DNA from: Pelagimonas varians
GTDB taxonomy: Bacteria; Pseudomonadota; Alphaproteobacteria; Rhodobacterales; Rhodobacteraceae
Assembly: GCF_003208435.1 (NCBI RefSeq)
Contig: NZ_QKMF01000018.1
Coordinates: 44,430 to 108,429 of the forward strand
DNA: 64,000 bases
Direction: 5' to 3'
A program made the translations under genes and the position numbers. The notes beneath the pieces were generated by a model, which was not told where the DNA came from, did no database searches, and was given only the letters and a program-made list of their open reading frames with translations. Positions 34,875-44,125 of the stretch are shown here, piece by piece (within the stretch, counting starts at the first letter, position 1; the number at the start of each line of letters is the position of its first letter).

Positions 34875-35974
34875 GCGACCAAGACCAGCGTCATATGGCC
34901 CATGCTTTGGCATTGGGGCGTCGTGGGATGGGCCGGTGTTGGCCCAACCCTGCGGTCGGCTGTGTGATCGTGAAAGAAGGCCGCGTGGTTGGGCGTGGCT
35001 GGACACAGGATGGGGGCCGTCCGCATGCCGAGCCACAAGCGCTGGAAATGGCCGGCGCTCAGGCGCGCGGCGCGACGGTCTATGTCACATTGGAACCTTG
35101 TTCGCATCACGGCCAGACGCCACCATGCTGTGATGCCCTGATTGAGGCCGGTGTAGCGAGAGTCGTGGCCGCTGTGTCTGACAGTGATCCAAGGGTCGCG
35201 GGCCAAGGTCTTGAGAAGCTGCGTAAACATGGTGTGCAGGTGACCACCGGCGTTTTGGCGCACGAGGCGCTGCACGATCATGCGGGGTTCTTTTTGCGTG
35301 TTGAGCAGGGGCGCCCGTGGGTGACGCTGAAACTGGCGATGAGTTTGGATGGCCGTATCGCGACTGCAACCGGCGAAAGCCAATGGATCACTGGTCCGGC
35401 TGCGCGCCGGGCAGTGCACGCCCTGCGCGCCTGCCATGACGCAGTCATGGTTGGGGCGGGAACCGCGCGTGCCGATGATCCTGAGTTGACAGTTCGCGGA
35501 ATGGGCGAGGTGCCTCAGCCTGTGCGTGTAATTGTGTCACGTCATCTCGATATTCCCTTGTTGGGTAATCTTGCGCGCACTGCAGCAAATGTCCCGCTTT
35601 GGATGTGCCATGGCCCCGAAGCGCGGCCTGAGCTGCTGAGCGCTTGGATGGGATTGGGGGCGCAAATGGTGGCCTGTCGGACATCTGCTGGACGCATTGA
35701 CCCGCAGTCCTTGTTACAAGCACTTGGCGCTGCCGGTTTGACACGGGTTTTTTGTGAAGGCGGCGGGCAGTTGGCGGCCTCTCTTCTTGCAAATGACTTG
35801 GTGGACGAGCTTCAGGTTTTTTCAGCCGGAGTGGCTTTGGGGGCCGAAGGGCGGCCCGGTTTAGGCGTTTTGGGTATAGAAAGACTGGCCGATGCACCCC
35901 GTTTCCAGCTTGTGGATGTTGCGGTGGATGGCGTTGACGTCCGCCATATCTGGCGCCGCAGCGCAGCAAGCTAA
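34871..35974 (+). CDS. ribD: Bifunctional riboflavin biosynthesis deaminase/reductase RibD
   Basis: Carries out two cytoplasmic steps of riboflavin synthesis: deamination of the pyrimidine and reduction of the ribosyl group. 367 aa. Deaminase domain with H52-A-E54 and [12 protein letters not shown] (zinc ligands C77 and C86), reductase domain from about 145 ([14 protein letters not shown]). Starts at GTG 34871, whose last base belongs to the nrdR stop region, so the two genes are translationally coupled. ribE, normally next, is displaced about 4.8 kb downstream by the capsule genes on the opposite strand. Confidence 0.94.
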   Translation: MSDQDQRHMAHALALGRRGMGRCWPNPAVGCVIVKEGRVVGRGWTQDGGRPHAEPQALEMAGAQARGATVYVTLEPCSHHGQTPPCCDALIEAGVARVVAAVSDSDPRVAGQGLEKLRKHGVQVTTGVLAHEALHDHAGFFLRVEQGRPWVTLKLAMSLDGRIATATGESQWITGPAARRAVHALRACHDAVMVGAGTARADDPELTVRGMGEVPQPVRVIVSRHLDIPLLGNLARTAANVPLWMCHGPEARPELLSAWMGLGAQMVACRTSAGRIDPQSLLQALGAAGLTRVFCEGGGQLAASLLANDLVDELQVFSAGVALGAEGRPGLGVLGIERLADAPRFQLVDVAVDGVDVRHIWRRSAAS

Positions 35975-36101
35975 AAATGCAGGCCTTTCCCTTAGGTTAA
36001 GCTGTATAATTGATACAGGAAACAAGGTGGTCGTTGGCCTGTGGAAAACTTGGAAAACAGTTTTGTTTTGCGGGTCTAGGTAACAACCCTTTAACAAAAC
36101 C

Positions 36102-38144
36102 TTAACGGCGCCACAGGTGCGCTTGGCTTGCCAAGGCACCTTGCAGCTTGGAAAGCAGCCGGTTGCCGATACCGGGATGTGGAATTGATCCACTCTGCAA
36201 GCGTTCGATTATTGTTTCAACCGGGCAGGCCAGTCCGGTGACGGGATCAAAATAGCGTGGATAGTCGATTAAAACGGCATGGATTAGCGCATTCAAATCC
36301 GGCCGCGCGCCCTGCAAGCGCCGCTCTGGTATCGTGCCGAGATCTCGGGTTAAGCCCCAACCTGCGTAAAATGGTGCCCCAAGGGTGGTCACGCGGCAGC
36401 TGCGCAGCAGCCCTTCGAAGCCTGTGAGGGATGTCATGGTCCACACCTCGTCAACAGATTGCAGCAAGTCGGAAATATCACAGTTTTCCAATGCGATATC
36501 GGCCCATTTTAACGGGTTATCCACCAATCCGGCGCGTAATCCTGCTTGCACGTCCGGGTGTGGTTTCCAGACGATTACTGCGTCTGGATTGGCCTCACGT
36601 GTAACGCGCAAAAGCTCTGAATTGGTTGTGACCTGTGAACTTCCCGTCAGGATGGACGCATCGTCTTCTACTTGACCAGGCACCAAGATGCGATGCCCTA
36701 ACGGCAATGTGGGTAAATCTCCGGAGAGATTGTATTTCGATAAGCCAGCCCGCAAAAGCCGGTCCCGTAGCCGTTCTGAACGTTCTATTTGGTCAACTCT
36801 TAGACCGGCCGCCGCGCCTTGGATCAGCTGTTCAAGGCGGGACGGTTGGCTGGGATCATAGTAGATTCCGAGGTCATCAAGCACCAATGACATCGCGGGA
36901 ACCAGCGCAGCACCAAGCCCGCGCGACCGCAAAAACCCGTCTTCAACGCGCACAGTGCCGGGCCCGGCTTTGCCGGCCCATTCCATGACCTTGCGGTCTG
37001 TTTTTTCGGCTGTTTCACAGGCCTTTACCCGATCATTTTGATAGATAACGGGGCGCTGTGATCCAAATGCGCGTTGTAAAGGTTGCCGTTTCCACAGCCG
37101 CATTCCTGTGGCGACCCATCCCTGTTTGTCTTCTCGCCAAGAGCGGGTTTGAGCTTCGACCGCGCCAAGCGCATCTTCGAAACTGCCGGGGGCGTTGGCG
37201 TAGGGATCAAACCACTGCGGATAGAGCAGCATTGCTGCGGCAAACAATTGCGAGCGGGACAGATCGCGGCGTCTGCGGGCGAAGACATCCTCGTCTGTGG
37301 TCAGGCCCCAACCGGCATAGAATGGCCCGCCAAAAACGCGGGGTTTGTGGCCGGCTATGATGGCCTCGAAGCCCATTTGCGAAGACAGGGTGTAGACGGC
37401 TACGGCCCCTTCGAGCAATTGGTAGGGCGATAAAGGCGCATCACACAATACGATTTTGTCCGTCGTGTCATCGGACCGATAGTGCCCCCCTCGAAACCCT
37501 GCTGTGGTTTCGGGATGGGTTTTGATGACAATACGCGCGCCGGGGTTTTCCTCTTGAGCGACGAAGAGCATTTCCAAGAAGCGGGATCTATTGCCGCGGC
37601 TGGCCCGGACCGACGCATCGCCCACCGTTTGGTCCACGACCAGTACATATCCGGGGGCGGGGGGGGCAAGCGAAGGATCTGTGGCACTATACTTGGACAG
37701 ATGTGCTTCGCGCATTCGCGCCATGCCTGCCCGCGCCCGCGACATCAGTGCCCCGTCATCAAGGGGGTGCGTTTTAAGCAAGGTTTCCAGATCAGATGGG
37801 GATGAAGGATCAAAATGCAGCCCGGTTTGATCTATCAACAGCCCGACCGGTGGCTCCCCGCTTCGACCGGGGTGCAAAGAGCGGAGGAACGCGTCTTCGA
37901 CGCGGACAATGGGCGCGCTATATTTTGCAGCGATCGCTTCGCCGCGATGGGATGTCGGGGATTGGCCCCAGACGCCTACGGCGTCGCCCGTGCGCGGAAT
38001 GCCCAAGGCGGTGCGAAAACCGGCACCTTTCAGCAACTGTCGAACCCGTTTCTGCGTCAGGAAACCGCCGTTGTAGACGCAAAGACGCCGGAGGGTTGCC
38101 CCGCCGGCGTCTTGCAATTCTGTTGTAGGTAACCTGTTACCCAC
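36102..38144 (-). CDS. kpsC: Capsule polysaccharide biosynthesis glycosyltransferase KpsC
   Basis: Builds the beta-Kdo linker on lipid in group 2-type capsule export. 680 aa with two homologous halves, as in other KpsC proteins: each half has VRVEDAFLRS/VRVEDGFLRS, a following acidic LLIDQTGLHFDP/LVLDDLGIYYDP segment, and GGPFYAGWGLT/GAPFYAGWGLT near its end. Dual Kdo-transferase domains. Begins at GTG 38144, overlapping the upstream export lipoprotein gene by 8 bp. Third gene of a minus-strand capsule trio. Confidence 0.9.
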   Translation of the reverse strand: MGNRLPTTELQDAGGATLRRLCVYNGGFLTQKRVRQLLKGAGFRTALGIPRTGDAVGVWGQSPTSHRGEAIAAKYSAPIVRVEDAFLRSLHPGRSGEPPVGLLIDQTGLHFDPSSPSDLETLLKTHPLDDGALMSRARAGMARMREAHLSKYSATDPSLAPPAPGYVLVVDQTVGDASVRASRGNRSRFLEMLFVAQEENPGARIVIKTHPETTAGFRGGHYRSDDTTDKIVLCDAPLSPYQLLEGAVAVYTLSSQMGFEAIIAGHKPRVFGGPFYAGWGLTTDEDVFARRRRDLSRSQLFAAAMLLYPQWFDPYANAPGSFEDALGAVEAQTRSWREDKQGWVATGMRLWKRQPLQRAFGSQRPVIYQNDRVKACETAEKTDRKVMEWAGKAGPGTVRVEDGFLRSRGLGAALVPAMSLVLDDLGIYYDPSQPSRLEQLIQGAAAGLRVDQIERSERLRDRLLRAGLSKYNLSGDLPTLPLGHRILVPGQVEDDASILTGSSQVTTNSELLRVTREANPDAVIVWKPHPDVQAGLRAGLVDNPLKWADIALENCDISDLLQSVDEVWTMTSLTGFEGLLRSCRVTTLGAPFYAGWGLTRDLGTIPERRLQGARPDLNALIHAVLIDYPRYFDPVTGLACPVETIIERLQSGSIPHPGIGNRLLSKLQGALASQAHLWRR

Positions 38145-39315
38145 CAGACGCGAGGCCCAAAAGCCCGTCTGTTGTGCTGGTCAACGTGCCCACGGCCCCT
38201 AGTGAACCGGTGAAGGCTGCGATCAGCTTGTTCCACTGCGTGAAGGGGGCTTCGGTTACATAGAGCGTGTCTTGGTCACGAATGACAAAGTCACGGGCCA
38301 TAAACAATCCGTTCGGCTCCGTCAGGTTCAACACGTAGACCATACGCTGGGCACCTTGCAGATCTGTGCGGCCCAGAACCTGATTTGCGATTTCTGCGGG
38401 TTCGTTTCGGAAGACAAAGACACCGGTTGGATCGGCACCAATAGAGAGGAGGCCGCCCACTTGGGCAATGGCCTCAACAGCGCTTAGACTTTGCGATTCA
38501 AAGGTGATGCGTGCTTGGCTGCCGGTTGCGCCCAAAGCGGTAAAGGCGCGGGTATCTTCTTCGACCAGAATGCGATCTCCACCGCGCAGAGCGATGTCAA
38601 CCTCGGGGTGCTTGTACAGGTCTTGAAACCAGATTTTGCCGGTTTGATCGCCGCGCAACACCGTGACTTGTGCAATTTCCGGGACAATTGTGATGCCGCC
38701 CGCGCGGGCCAGCATTGCAGTCAGAGTGCGGGTTGGACGTTCAATTGCATAGACACCCTGTCCGCCCACTGATCCGATCAGGCTAACGGTAGATCCGTCA
38801 CCAGCAATTCGCCGGACCTGAACTTGTGGGTCGGGTGTTTGATCTTCGAGCTTTGCGGTAATGATCTGGCGAATTCCTTCGGGCGTATTGCCTGCTGCTT
38901 TGATGCGGCCAGCATAAGGAATGAAGATAAAACCGGATCCGTCAACCTGAACTTCTTCCAAGGTAGCAGGGCCGCCGCTGCCGCCTGCAGTACCTGCACC
39001 GGCACCCAGAAGCGGATCATCAACGTTTTCCCACACCGTGAGACCCAAGGTATCCCCGGCTCTGATCGTGTCAGACCCGAGCGAACCTGCGTTCTTGAAC
39101 TCTTCGGAAAAGCCCAATGCGGGTACGACGGCGGTCGTGCGGGTGACGCGGTCGTTGATAGAAACGATAAAGGCGTCGCCTTCGCGTTGTACCGAACCAG
39201 CGTATATTTCACGTTTGTTTGGGCCCAAACGGGGAAGAAGGCCGCAAGATGCCACAATCGACACCGCGGCCAGAAGGGCGACAATACGCGCCCACCTGGT
39301 AGTGGAGTGTTTCAC
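38137..39315 (-). CDS. Polysaccharide export outer-membrane lipoprotein (KpsD/Wza-like)
   Basis: 392 aa. Lipoprotein signal with lipobox IVASC and acylated Cys24, then a polysaccharide export (PES) domain and SLBB-type repeats, as in export channels such as Wza or KpsD. Starts at GTG 39315 with AGGAG upstream. Expected to form the periplasmic/outer-membrane conduit for capsule. Positioned between kpsS and kpsC. KpsD and Wza cannot be separated on the sequence alone. Confidence 0.85.
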   Translation of the reverse strand: MKHSTTRWARIVALLAAVSIVASCGLLPRLGPNKREIYAGSVQREGDAFIVSINDRVTRTTAVVPALGFSEEFKNAGSLGSDTIRAGDTLGLTVWENVDDPLLGAGAGTAGGSGGPATLEEVQVDGSGFIFIPYAGRIKAAGNTPEGIRQIITAKLEDQTPDPQVQVRRIAGDGSTVSLIGSVGGQGVYAIERPTRTLTAMLARAGGITIVPEIAQVTVLRGDQTGKIWFQDLYKHPEVDIALRGGDRILVEEDTRAFTALGATGSQARITFESQSLSAVEAIAQVGGLLSIGADPTGVFVFRNEPAEIANQVLGRTDLQGAQRMVYVLNLTEPNGLFMARDFVIRDQDTLYVTEAPFTQWNKLIAAFTGSLGAVGTLTSTTDGLLGLASGG

Positions 39316-39366
39316 TGCTCGGTCTCCTCGACCTTATTATTCTGCCTCAGTCTTTTTTGTTACAAC

Positions 39367-39396
39367 GTACCGGCTTTGAATAAGAAAAGCCAGTAC
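39367..39396 (-). other. Intercistronic hairpin between kpsS and the export lipoprotein
   Basis: GTACCGGCTTT (39367-39377) and AAAGCCAGTAC (39386-39396) pair over 11 bp with one wobble and an 8-nt loop. No T-run on the minus strand. Could stabilise or process the kps message, or partially terminate after kpsS. Confidence 0.5.
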
Positions 39397-39411
39397 TTGG
39401 GGTTGTGCCGG

Positions 39412-40704
39412 TCAGTGCACCAGACGCAACTGTTGCCGAGGAGCCGCGGTGCCGCGTTTGAGGGCGTCATAAGGATCATCCGCAGAAAGCATCATATCAA
39501 CCACTTGGCGCAGCAGTTGGCGGCGCCCGCCCGCCGAATAAAAGCCACCGGGTAGTTGCGAAGTTTCAAGCAGATAGCGCCGGTAATCTTTGTAGGCCTT
39601 GTTGTCCGGCCGCGACGGCATTGCAAAGAATTCATCTAGCGGTTGTTCGGATACAAATTCCGGCTTTGCATACACAGCATCGCCAAACACCTTGAGCGGG
39701 ATGCCGCGCCAAAGCACCTGTTGCCCAGCGGTGGAATTGACTGTGACGGCAGAGCGCGCGTCATTGAGAAGCTGCGCAAGCTTGCCACCCCGAACGTAAT
39801 GCACGCGGTCGCTAACGCCATGTTTTCGGGCCAGATCTCGTACAGTTCGGCGCATGTTTACGCGGCCATCCTCAAGCGGATGTGCCTTGAATACCAAGTG
39901 GTGGTGACCGGGCGCGCCTTTGGCGAACCCCTGCACAACAACCGACAGGAACTCTGGCATAGTGGCAAAGGGGGAGTGTTTTTGGAAACTGCTGTCATGC
40001 TCAAGTTGCAACAGGGCCAAGTGATACGGAAATCCACCCCAGCGAATGCGCAGCGTGGACATCATTCTGTCAATCCAAGTGACTGGCATCAACAGCAAGC
40101 GTTTGACGTAAAGGGCAAATTCTTGGACAACGGTGAGGGAGCGGTGGGGCTTAAAATTGCGATAGTCGCCGTTTCGGAACATTACAAACCAATGGTAAAG
40201 GGCTCCGTAGAACATGTGTTGGCGCATGTCCCCCCAGTGTCCGGGGGGGAGGGGGGCCTCCATGTCCGAAAGCGCCAGCGCAGCCTGCATTTCAGCGACA
40301 CTGGTTTGCATCAGGCACGAATGTCCGTTAGAGCCGCCGCGTTCATAGGTCACCCAATACGGGCGCATATAACCTTCTTCAAAGACATGAATACGCAATC
40401 CGCGGGCTTCGGCTTCGGCGACTGCATGGGCGTGGATGGCCCGCACGTCGCCATAGAGTACGATGTCAGTGGCTTGTTTATCTTCGACAAGCGCCTCGAA
40501 GGTCGCGGGCCAATCTTCCGGGGTGCCGCGAAAGGGGATGTAACTGGCAGAATGGAACCAAAAGGCCCGATCACCGGCATTGAAACCAACGCGCCAAACC
40601 TCGGCGCCGGTCTTGCGCAGCATTTTGCCCAAGCGGTGAAAGAAAGGTCCGTGCGGCCCCTGTAGGAACAAAAAGACCCGTTTTTGGTTGGTTGCGTTGC
40701 TCAT
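39412..40704 (-). CDS. kpsS: Capsule polysaccharide biosynthesis glycosyltransferase KpsS
   Basis: 430 aa, the Kdo-transferase that acts with KpsC to start the capsule linker on phosphatidylglycerol. The N-terminus VFLFLQGPHGPFFHRLGKML and the following VEVWRVGFNAGDRAFW-like stretch (AEVWRVGFNAGD) are typical. Family residues FEEGYMRPYWVTYERGG follow. First gene of the minus-strand trio, divergent from ribE; the KpsM/T/E transporter genes are not in the window. Confidence 0.88.
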   Translation of the reverse strand: MSNATNQKRVFLFLQGPHGPFFHRLGKMLRKTGAEVWRVGFNAGDRAFWFHSASYIPFRGTPEDWPATFEALVEDKQATDIVLYGDVRAIHAHAVAEAEARGLRIHVFEEGYMRPYWVTYERGGSNGHSCLMQTSVAEMQAALALSDMEAPLPPGHWGDMRQHMFYGALYHWFVMFRNGDYRNFKPHRSLTVVQEFALYVKRLLLMPVTWIDRMMSTLRIRWGGFPYHLALLQLEHDSSFQKHSPFATMPEFLSVVVQGFAKGAPGHHHLVFKAHPLEDGRVNMRRTVRDLARKHGVSDRVHYVRGGKLAQLLNDARSAVTVNSTAGQQVLWRGIPLKVFGDAVYAKPEFVSEQPLDEFFAMPSRPDNKAYKDYRRYLLETSQLPGGFYSAGGRRQLLRQVVDMMLSADDPYDALKRGTAAPRQQLRLVH

Positions 40705-40803
40705 GTCGGCGTTTTATGTCCTTGTCTCAACCATACTGTTAACCGCTGAACTCGGCAAAAATAAGGCCTTATTGCGCCACCAGCCGAGGGGAAAGGACGC
40801 GAC

Positions 40804-41391
40804 ATGTTCACCGGCATTATCACAGATCAAGGCCGTATTGCCCAGCTCGAGCAGCGCGGGGATCTGCGCGCTCGGATCGAAACCTCATACGATACCGCTG
40901 GGATCGACATCGGGGCCTCTATCGCCTGCGACGGTGTGTGCCTGACCGTTGTCGCGCTGGGGGAGAACTGGTTTGATATGGAAATCAGCGCGGAAACCGT
41001 GTCCAAAACAAATCTCGGAAGTTGGGCTGAGGGGCGCACGATCAACCTTGAGCGCGCTTTGAAAGTCGGGGACGAGCTGGGCGGGCATATTGTGTCGGGC
41101 CATGTTGACGGTGTGGCGTTGATCACTGCCGTTACAGACGAAGGTGACAGCACGCGTATAACCTTTGAGGTGCCAGAGGCGTTGGCGCGCTTTATTGCGC
41201 CAAAAGGATCGGTGGCGCTGAACGGCACATCGCTGACGGTGAATGAAGTGGACGGAGCTTCGTTTGGTATCAACCTGATTTCACATACCAAGGATGTGAC
41301 AACTTGGGGACGGGCGGCAGTGGGTGACAAGGTGAACCTTGAGATTGATACGCTGGCCCGCTACGTCGCGCGACTGAATGAATTGTCCTGA
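40804..41391 (+). CDS. ribE: Riboflavin synthase, alpha chain
   Basis: Last step of riboflavin synthesis, dismutating two lumazines into riboflavin. 195 aa with two tandem lumazine-binding domains; the N-terminus MFTGIITDQGRI is the invariant family start, and SLACDGVCLTV/SVALNGTSLTV (here IACDGVCLTV and VALNGTSLTV) mark the two repeats. Plus-strand like ribD but separated from it by the kps trio; it must therefore have its own promoter in 40705-40803, shared back to back with kpsS. Confidence 0.95.
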   Translation: MFTGIITDQGRIAQLEQRGDLRARIETSYDTAGIDIGASIACDGVCLTVVALGENWFDMEISAETVSKTNLGSWAEGRTINLERALKVGDELGGHIVSGHVDGVALITAVTDEGDSTRITFEVPEALARFIAPKGSVALNGTSLTVNEVDGASFGINLISHTKDVTTWGRAAVGDKVNLEIDTLARYVARLNELS

Positions 41392-41423
41392 TTTCTGGCG
41401 ATTGTTTCTAGAAATGCGCTGAT

Positions 41424-41444
41424 CGATTTTTCGGCGAAAAATCG
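41424..41444 (+). terminator. Hairpin after ribE
   Basis: CGATTTTTC (41424-41432), loop GGC, GAAAAATCG (41436-41444): perfect 9-bp stem 33 nt after the ribE stop and just before the converging sulfur transporter stop at 41458. Same core TTTTCGGCGAAAA as the hairpin at 57427-57445. Confidence 0.6.
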
Positions 41445-41457
41445 TCTCCGGCCCGCT

Positions 41458-42519
41458 TCATTCGGCGGGCTGGAAGCCAACAATGAGTTGCCGCAAGCCA
41501 ATAGCGGCTCCGGCAAAGATCGCCGCAAAGGTGACTGGGGCCGACAATGCCAGAACGGAAAAAGCGGACAGGCCTTGACCAACAGAGCATCCCAAGGCCA
41601 ATACGGCCCCAAGACCCATCAGCGCTGCGCCAAAGATTTGGCGACGTAATTCACGTGGATCTTCGCAGGCTTCCCACCTGAAATGACCCTTGATCATTGA
41701 GCCGACAAAGGCCCCGATCCAAATCCCTGCAACCGATCCAACGGCAAAAGACAAAGGGCGCACAGATCCGGTCATAAACCACAAGATGCTTTCGCCCATC
41801 GGCGCGGCAAAGCTGTGAGAGACGACTGGAAGCGGCTCAAACCCGCTGCCTGCCACCCACGCGGTCCCGGCCCAGCCAGAGACAATGGCCATCCCGACCA
41901 CGATGCCCCAGATCACCTGATGCGGCTTGGCCAATAGATCACGTGACATCAAAGAGCCTGCCAAGATCAACGTGCCAATCGCCATGCCAATCAAATGGAC
42001 CGACAAACCCGTGATGGCACTAAGGTGATGTGCAATTCCGGGCGGGATCTCAGTACTTGTGACGTCAATCTGGGTGAAAAAGGTGTTGCGAAGCGGGGCT
42101 AGTGGACCGGATAAGACCACGTAGGTAGAAACCCCCATCACCAAGACAATCACAAAACTGCGCAGATCACCGCCTCCAAGACGGGCGATTGCGCCGTAAC
42201 CGCAATTGCCGGACAGCGCCATACCGTACCCAAAGATCAGGCCGCCGACCACGGACGCCACAGGCATCCAGCGGATCGAAAGATAGTTGCTTGTGGCTGC
42301 ATCCATAAAACCAAGGGACATCAAGCCAAAGCTGCCCAAAATTGCAAACCCGATGGCAACGCCCCACATGCGCATTCGAACTGTCGAGCCGCCATATAGA
42401 GCGTCTTCAATAGCCCCAAGCGTGCAAAAACGGCCCAGCCGCGCCGCCAGTCCCAGCAACACGCCACCTGCCAGCCCGATCAAAGCCACCAATTGGTAAT
42501 CTGTCATGACATCGCGCAT
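41458..42519 (-). CDS. YeeE/YedE-family sulfur transporter next to soxRS (SoxT-like)
   Basis: Inner-membrane protein of 353 aa with about ten hydrophobic helices and the YeeE/YedE signature GLAARLGRFCTLGAIED near the start and SGNCGYGAIARLGGGDLR in the middle. These carry thiosulfate or similar sulfur compounds. ATG 42519 has AGGAGGA upstream; the open frame extends to 42564 but without support. In Paracoccus the soxT gene lies at this place beside soxR, so the role is uptake of a sulfur compound or signal for the Sox system. Confidence 0.85.
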   Translation of the reverse strand: MRDVMTDYQLVALIGLAGGVLLGLAARLGRFCTLGAIEDALYGGSTVRMRMWGVAIGFAILGSFGLMSLGFMDAATSNYLSIRWMPVASVVGGLIFGYGMALSGNCGYGAIARLGGGDLRSFVIVLVMGVSTYVVLSGPLAPLRNTFFTQIDVTSTEIPPGIAHHLSAITGLSVHLIGMAIGTLILAGSLMSRDLLAKPHQVIWGIVVGMAIVSGWAGTAWVAGSGFEPLPVVSHSFAAPMGESILWFMTGSVRPLSFAVGSVAGIWIGAFVGSMIKGHFRWEACEDPRELRRQIFGAALMGLGAVLALGCSVGQGLSAFSVLALSAPVTFAAIFAGAAIGLRQLIVGFQPAE

Positions 42520-42592
42520 GCTTAGGTCCTCCTCCGACCATCGCCAAGCTGTGTCCAAACTCAATATTCAAGGTCGCGCAGCTGACCTTGAA

Positions 42593-42928
42593 TTAATCGT
42601 CGGCGCAAAACAATTCGTACACGCACTCCAGCATCTTGCGCGGTTTGTCATCTGCAAGCCGGTAAAAGATTGCTTTGCCTTCGCGGCGTGGGATAACCAA
42701 TCCCTCCAGACGCAAGCGGGACAGCTGCTGGGATACGGCGGCTTGCCGCGCTGACAAAAGTTCTTCCAGTTCTGTGACCGACTTTTCACCTGACACCAGA
42801 TGACACAGGATCATCAAGCGACCCTCATGGCTGATCGCCTTCAAAAAGGCAGACGCAGTGGTCGCTTTGTCAACGATGCTATCCAGTTCGTCGTCGCTTA
42901 GGTCGTCGGACAGTACAGGAAGGGCCAT
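42593..42928 (-). CDS. soxR: SoxR, ArsR-family repressor of sulfur oxidation genes
   Basis: 111 aa winged helix-turn-helix protein (ArsR fold) with recognition helix region SARQAAVSQQLSRLRLEGLV. Cysteines occur at 42, 102 and 108; C42 and C108 are 66 residues apart, the same spacing as the redox pair C41/C107 of the Rhodobacter persulfide sensor SqrR and close to BigR, which points to control by sulfide or polysulfide rather than metal. Encoded next to soxS, divergent from soxV. Palindromes ATTC-N8-GAAT in the locus are the likely operators. Confidence 0.88.
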   Translation of the reverse strand: MALPVLSDDLSDDELDSIVDKATTASAFLKAISHEGRLMILCHLVSGEKSVTELEELLSARQAAVSQQLSRLRLEGLVIPRREGKAIFYRLADDKPRKMLECVYELFCADD

Positions 42929-42942
42929 GGGTCAAATCAACC

Positions 42943-43314
42943 TCAGTTGCTCGCCGGTTCAAAGGCGCTTTTGTCTGTTAGCAGCTTCGCAAAGATCGGC
43001 CAAAAGAAATCCTCTCCGGGATAGCCTTCAATGCGCGCTATTTCTGTGTTGTTCTCTACCAGAATAAACGTTGGGGTAAAGTTTACTCGTCTCGCATACT
43101 CGATGCCCTCAGGCGGGCCGGCACGCAGGTCGGCCCGCATCAATGGGGCAAACTTCCCCTCGGCCGTGTTTGGGTAGGCCGGTGCAATTTCGTCATTCCA
43201 AGCTGCGCAATAGGCACACCCGGGTTGCTCGACCATGATCAACCGGGGGTCAGCAAGTGCCGAACCGGTTAAGCCTGCGACCAACAGCGCCGCCATAGAA
43301 ATTCGTTTTAACAT
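42943..43314 (-). CDS. soxS: SoxS, periplasmic thioredoxin-like protein
   Basis: About 123 aa from ATG 43314. Signal peptide (about 1-22), then a thioredoxin-fold domain with the redox pair C33-A-Y-C36 (EQPGCAYCAAWND). In Paracoccus SoxS keeps the SoxYZ carrier active by reducing wrongly oxidised SoxY. Two upstream in-frame starts exist (up to 43380) but do not add a better signal, so the exact start is uncertain. Co-oriented with soxR, divergent from soxV with the operator half site between. Confidence 0.85.
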   Translation of the reverse strand: MLKRISMAALLVAGLTGSALADPRLIMVEQPGCAYCAAWNDEIAPAYPNTAEGKFAPLMRADLRAGPPEGIEYARRVNFTPTFILVENNTEIARIEGYPGEDFFWPIFAKLLTDKSAFEPASN

Positions 43315-43350
43315 GGAACACCGATTGACCATTTGCTTTCGGACAACATA

Positions 43351-43366
43351 ATCTGAATATGTGAAT
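43351..43366. promoter_or_regulatory. Imperfect SoxR site between soxS and soxV
   Basis: On the minus strand this reads ATTCACATATTCAGAT: the left half matches the sox motif ATTCACAT exactly while the right half (AGAT) is degenerate. A separate inverted repeat ACATA / TATGT spans 43346-43362. SoxR of Paracoccus is known to bind this same intergenic region. Confidence 0.55.
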
Positions 43367-43382
43367 AGTTCAAGGAGCACCC

Positions 43383-44111
43383 ATGTTTGACATCACATAT
43401 GCCGGGGCTTTGCTGGCCGGGCTGGGTGCATTCTTTACGCCATGCATTCTGCCGATGGTCCCATTTTACCTGTCCTACATGGCGGGGCTGTCGATGACAG
43501 AGCTGCGCGACGAAGGCGGGATCGCACCGGGTGCCCAGCGGCGATTGATCTTGTCGGCGGCGATGTTTGCCCTTGGGGTCACGACGATCTTCATGTTGCT
43601 TGGTCTGGGCGCGACGGCGCTTGGGCAGGCGTTTGCGGATTGGAAAGACACGCTTTCCTACGTTGCTGCGGCGATTATCTTTTTGTTTGGCTTGCATTTT
43701 CTGGGAATCATTAGAATTGGATTTTTGTACCGAGAGGCGCGGATGGAGAGCAAAGCTGATCCATCCACCGTCTTTGGTGCTTATGTCATGGGACTTGCGT
43801 TCGGTTTTGGCTGGACGGCCTGCGTTGGCCCGATCTTGGCCACCATTCTCGCCATTGCGTCCGGCATGGGGGAGTTGTGGCACGGGGCGCTTTTGCTGGC
43901 CTTCTTTGGAATTGGGATGACTGCGCCCTTTGTTGTGGCCGCGATTTTTGCCCAGCCGTTTCTGCGCTGGCTGCAAAAACACCGATCCAAAATGGTCCAT
44001 GTTGAAAAGGCTATGGGGGTTATGCTGATTCTGTTTGCGATCTTGATTGCGACCGATACGGTAAGCGTAATCGCCGGATTTATGTTAAAGATATTCCCAA
44101 GTTGGGTCTAA
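43383..44111 (+). CDS. soxV: SoxV, CcdA-type thiol transporter
   Basis: 242 aa inner-membrane protein with six helices, CcdA/DsbD-like. Redox cysteines in FTPCILPM (C21) and WTACVGPIL (C147) lie in the first and fourth helices. Passes electrons from cytoplasmic thioredoxin to SoxW in the periplasm. Ribosome site CAAGGAG before ATG 43383. First gene of the plus-strand sox run. Confidence 0.92.
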   Translation: MFDITYAGALLAGLGAFFTPCILPMVPFYLSYMAGLSMTELRDEGGIAPGAQRRLILSAAMFALGVTTIFMLLGLGATALGQAFADWKDTLSYVAAAIIFLFGLHFLGIIRIGFLYREARMESKADPSTVFGAYVMGLAFGFGWTACVGPILATILAIASGMGELWHGALLLAFFGIGMTAPFVVAAIFAQPFLRWLQKHRSKMVHVEKAMGVMLILFAILIATDTVSVIAGFMLKIFPSWV

Positions 44112-44125
44112 GAGGGGGAGTTGAA

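Noticed and set aside
36002..36018. CTGTAT / ATACAG inverted repeat between ribD and kpsC as a regulator site
   Set aside because: Only 6-bp arms between converging genes, not in a promoter position.
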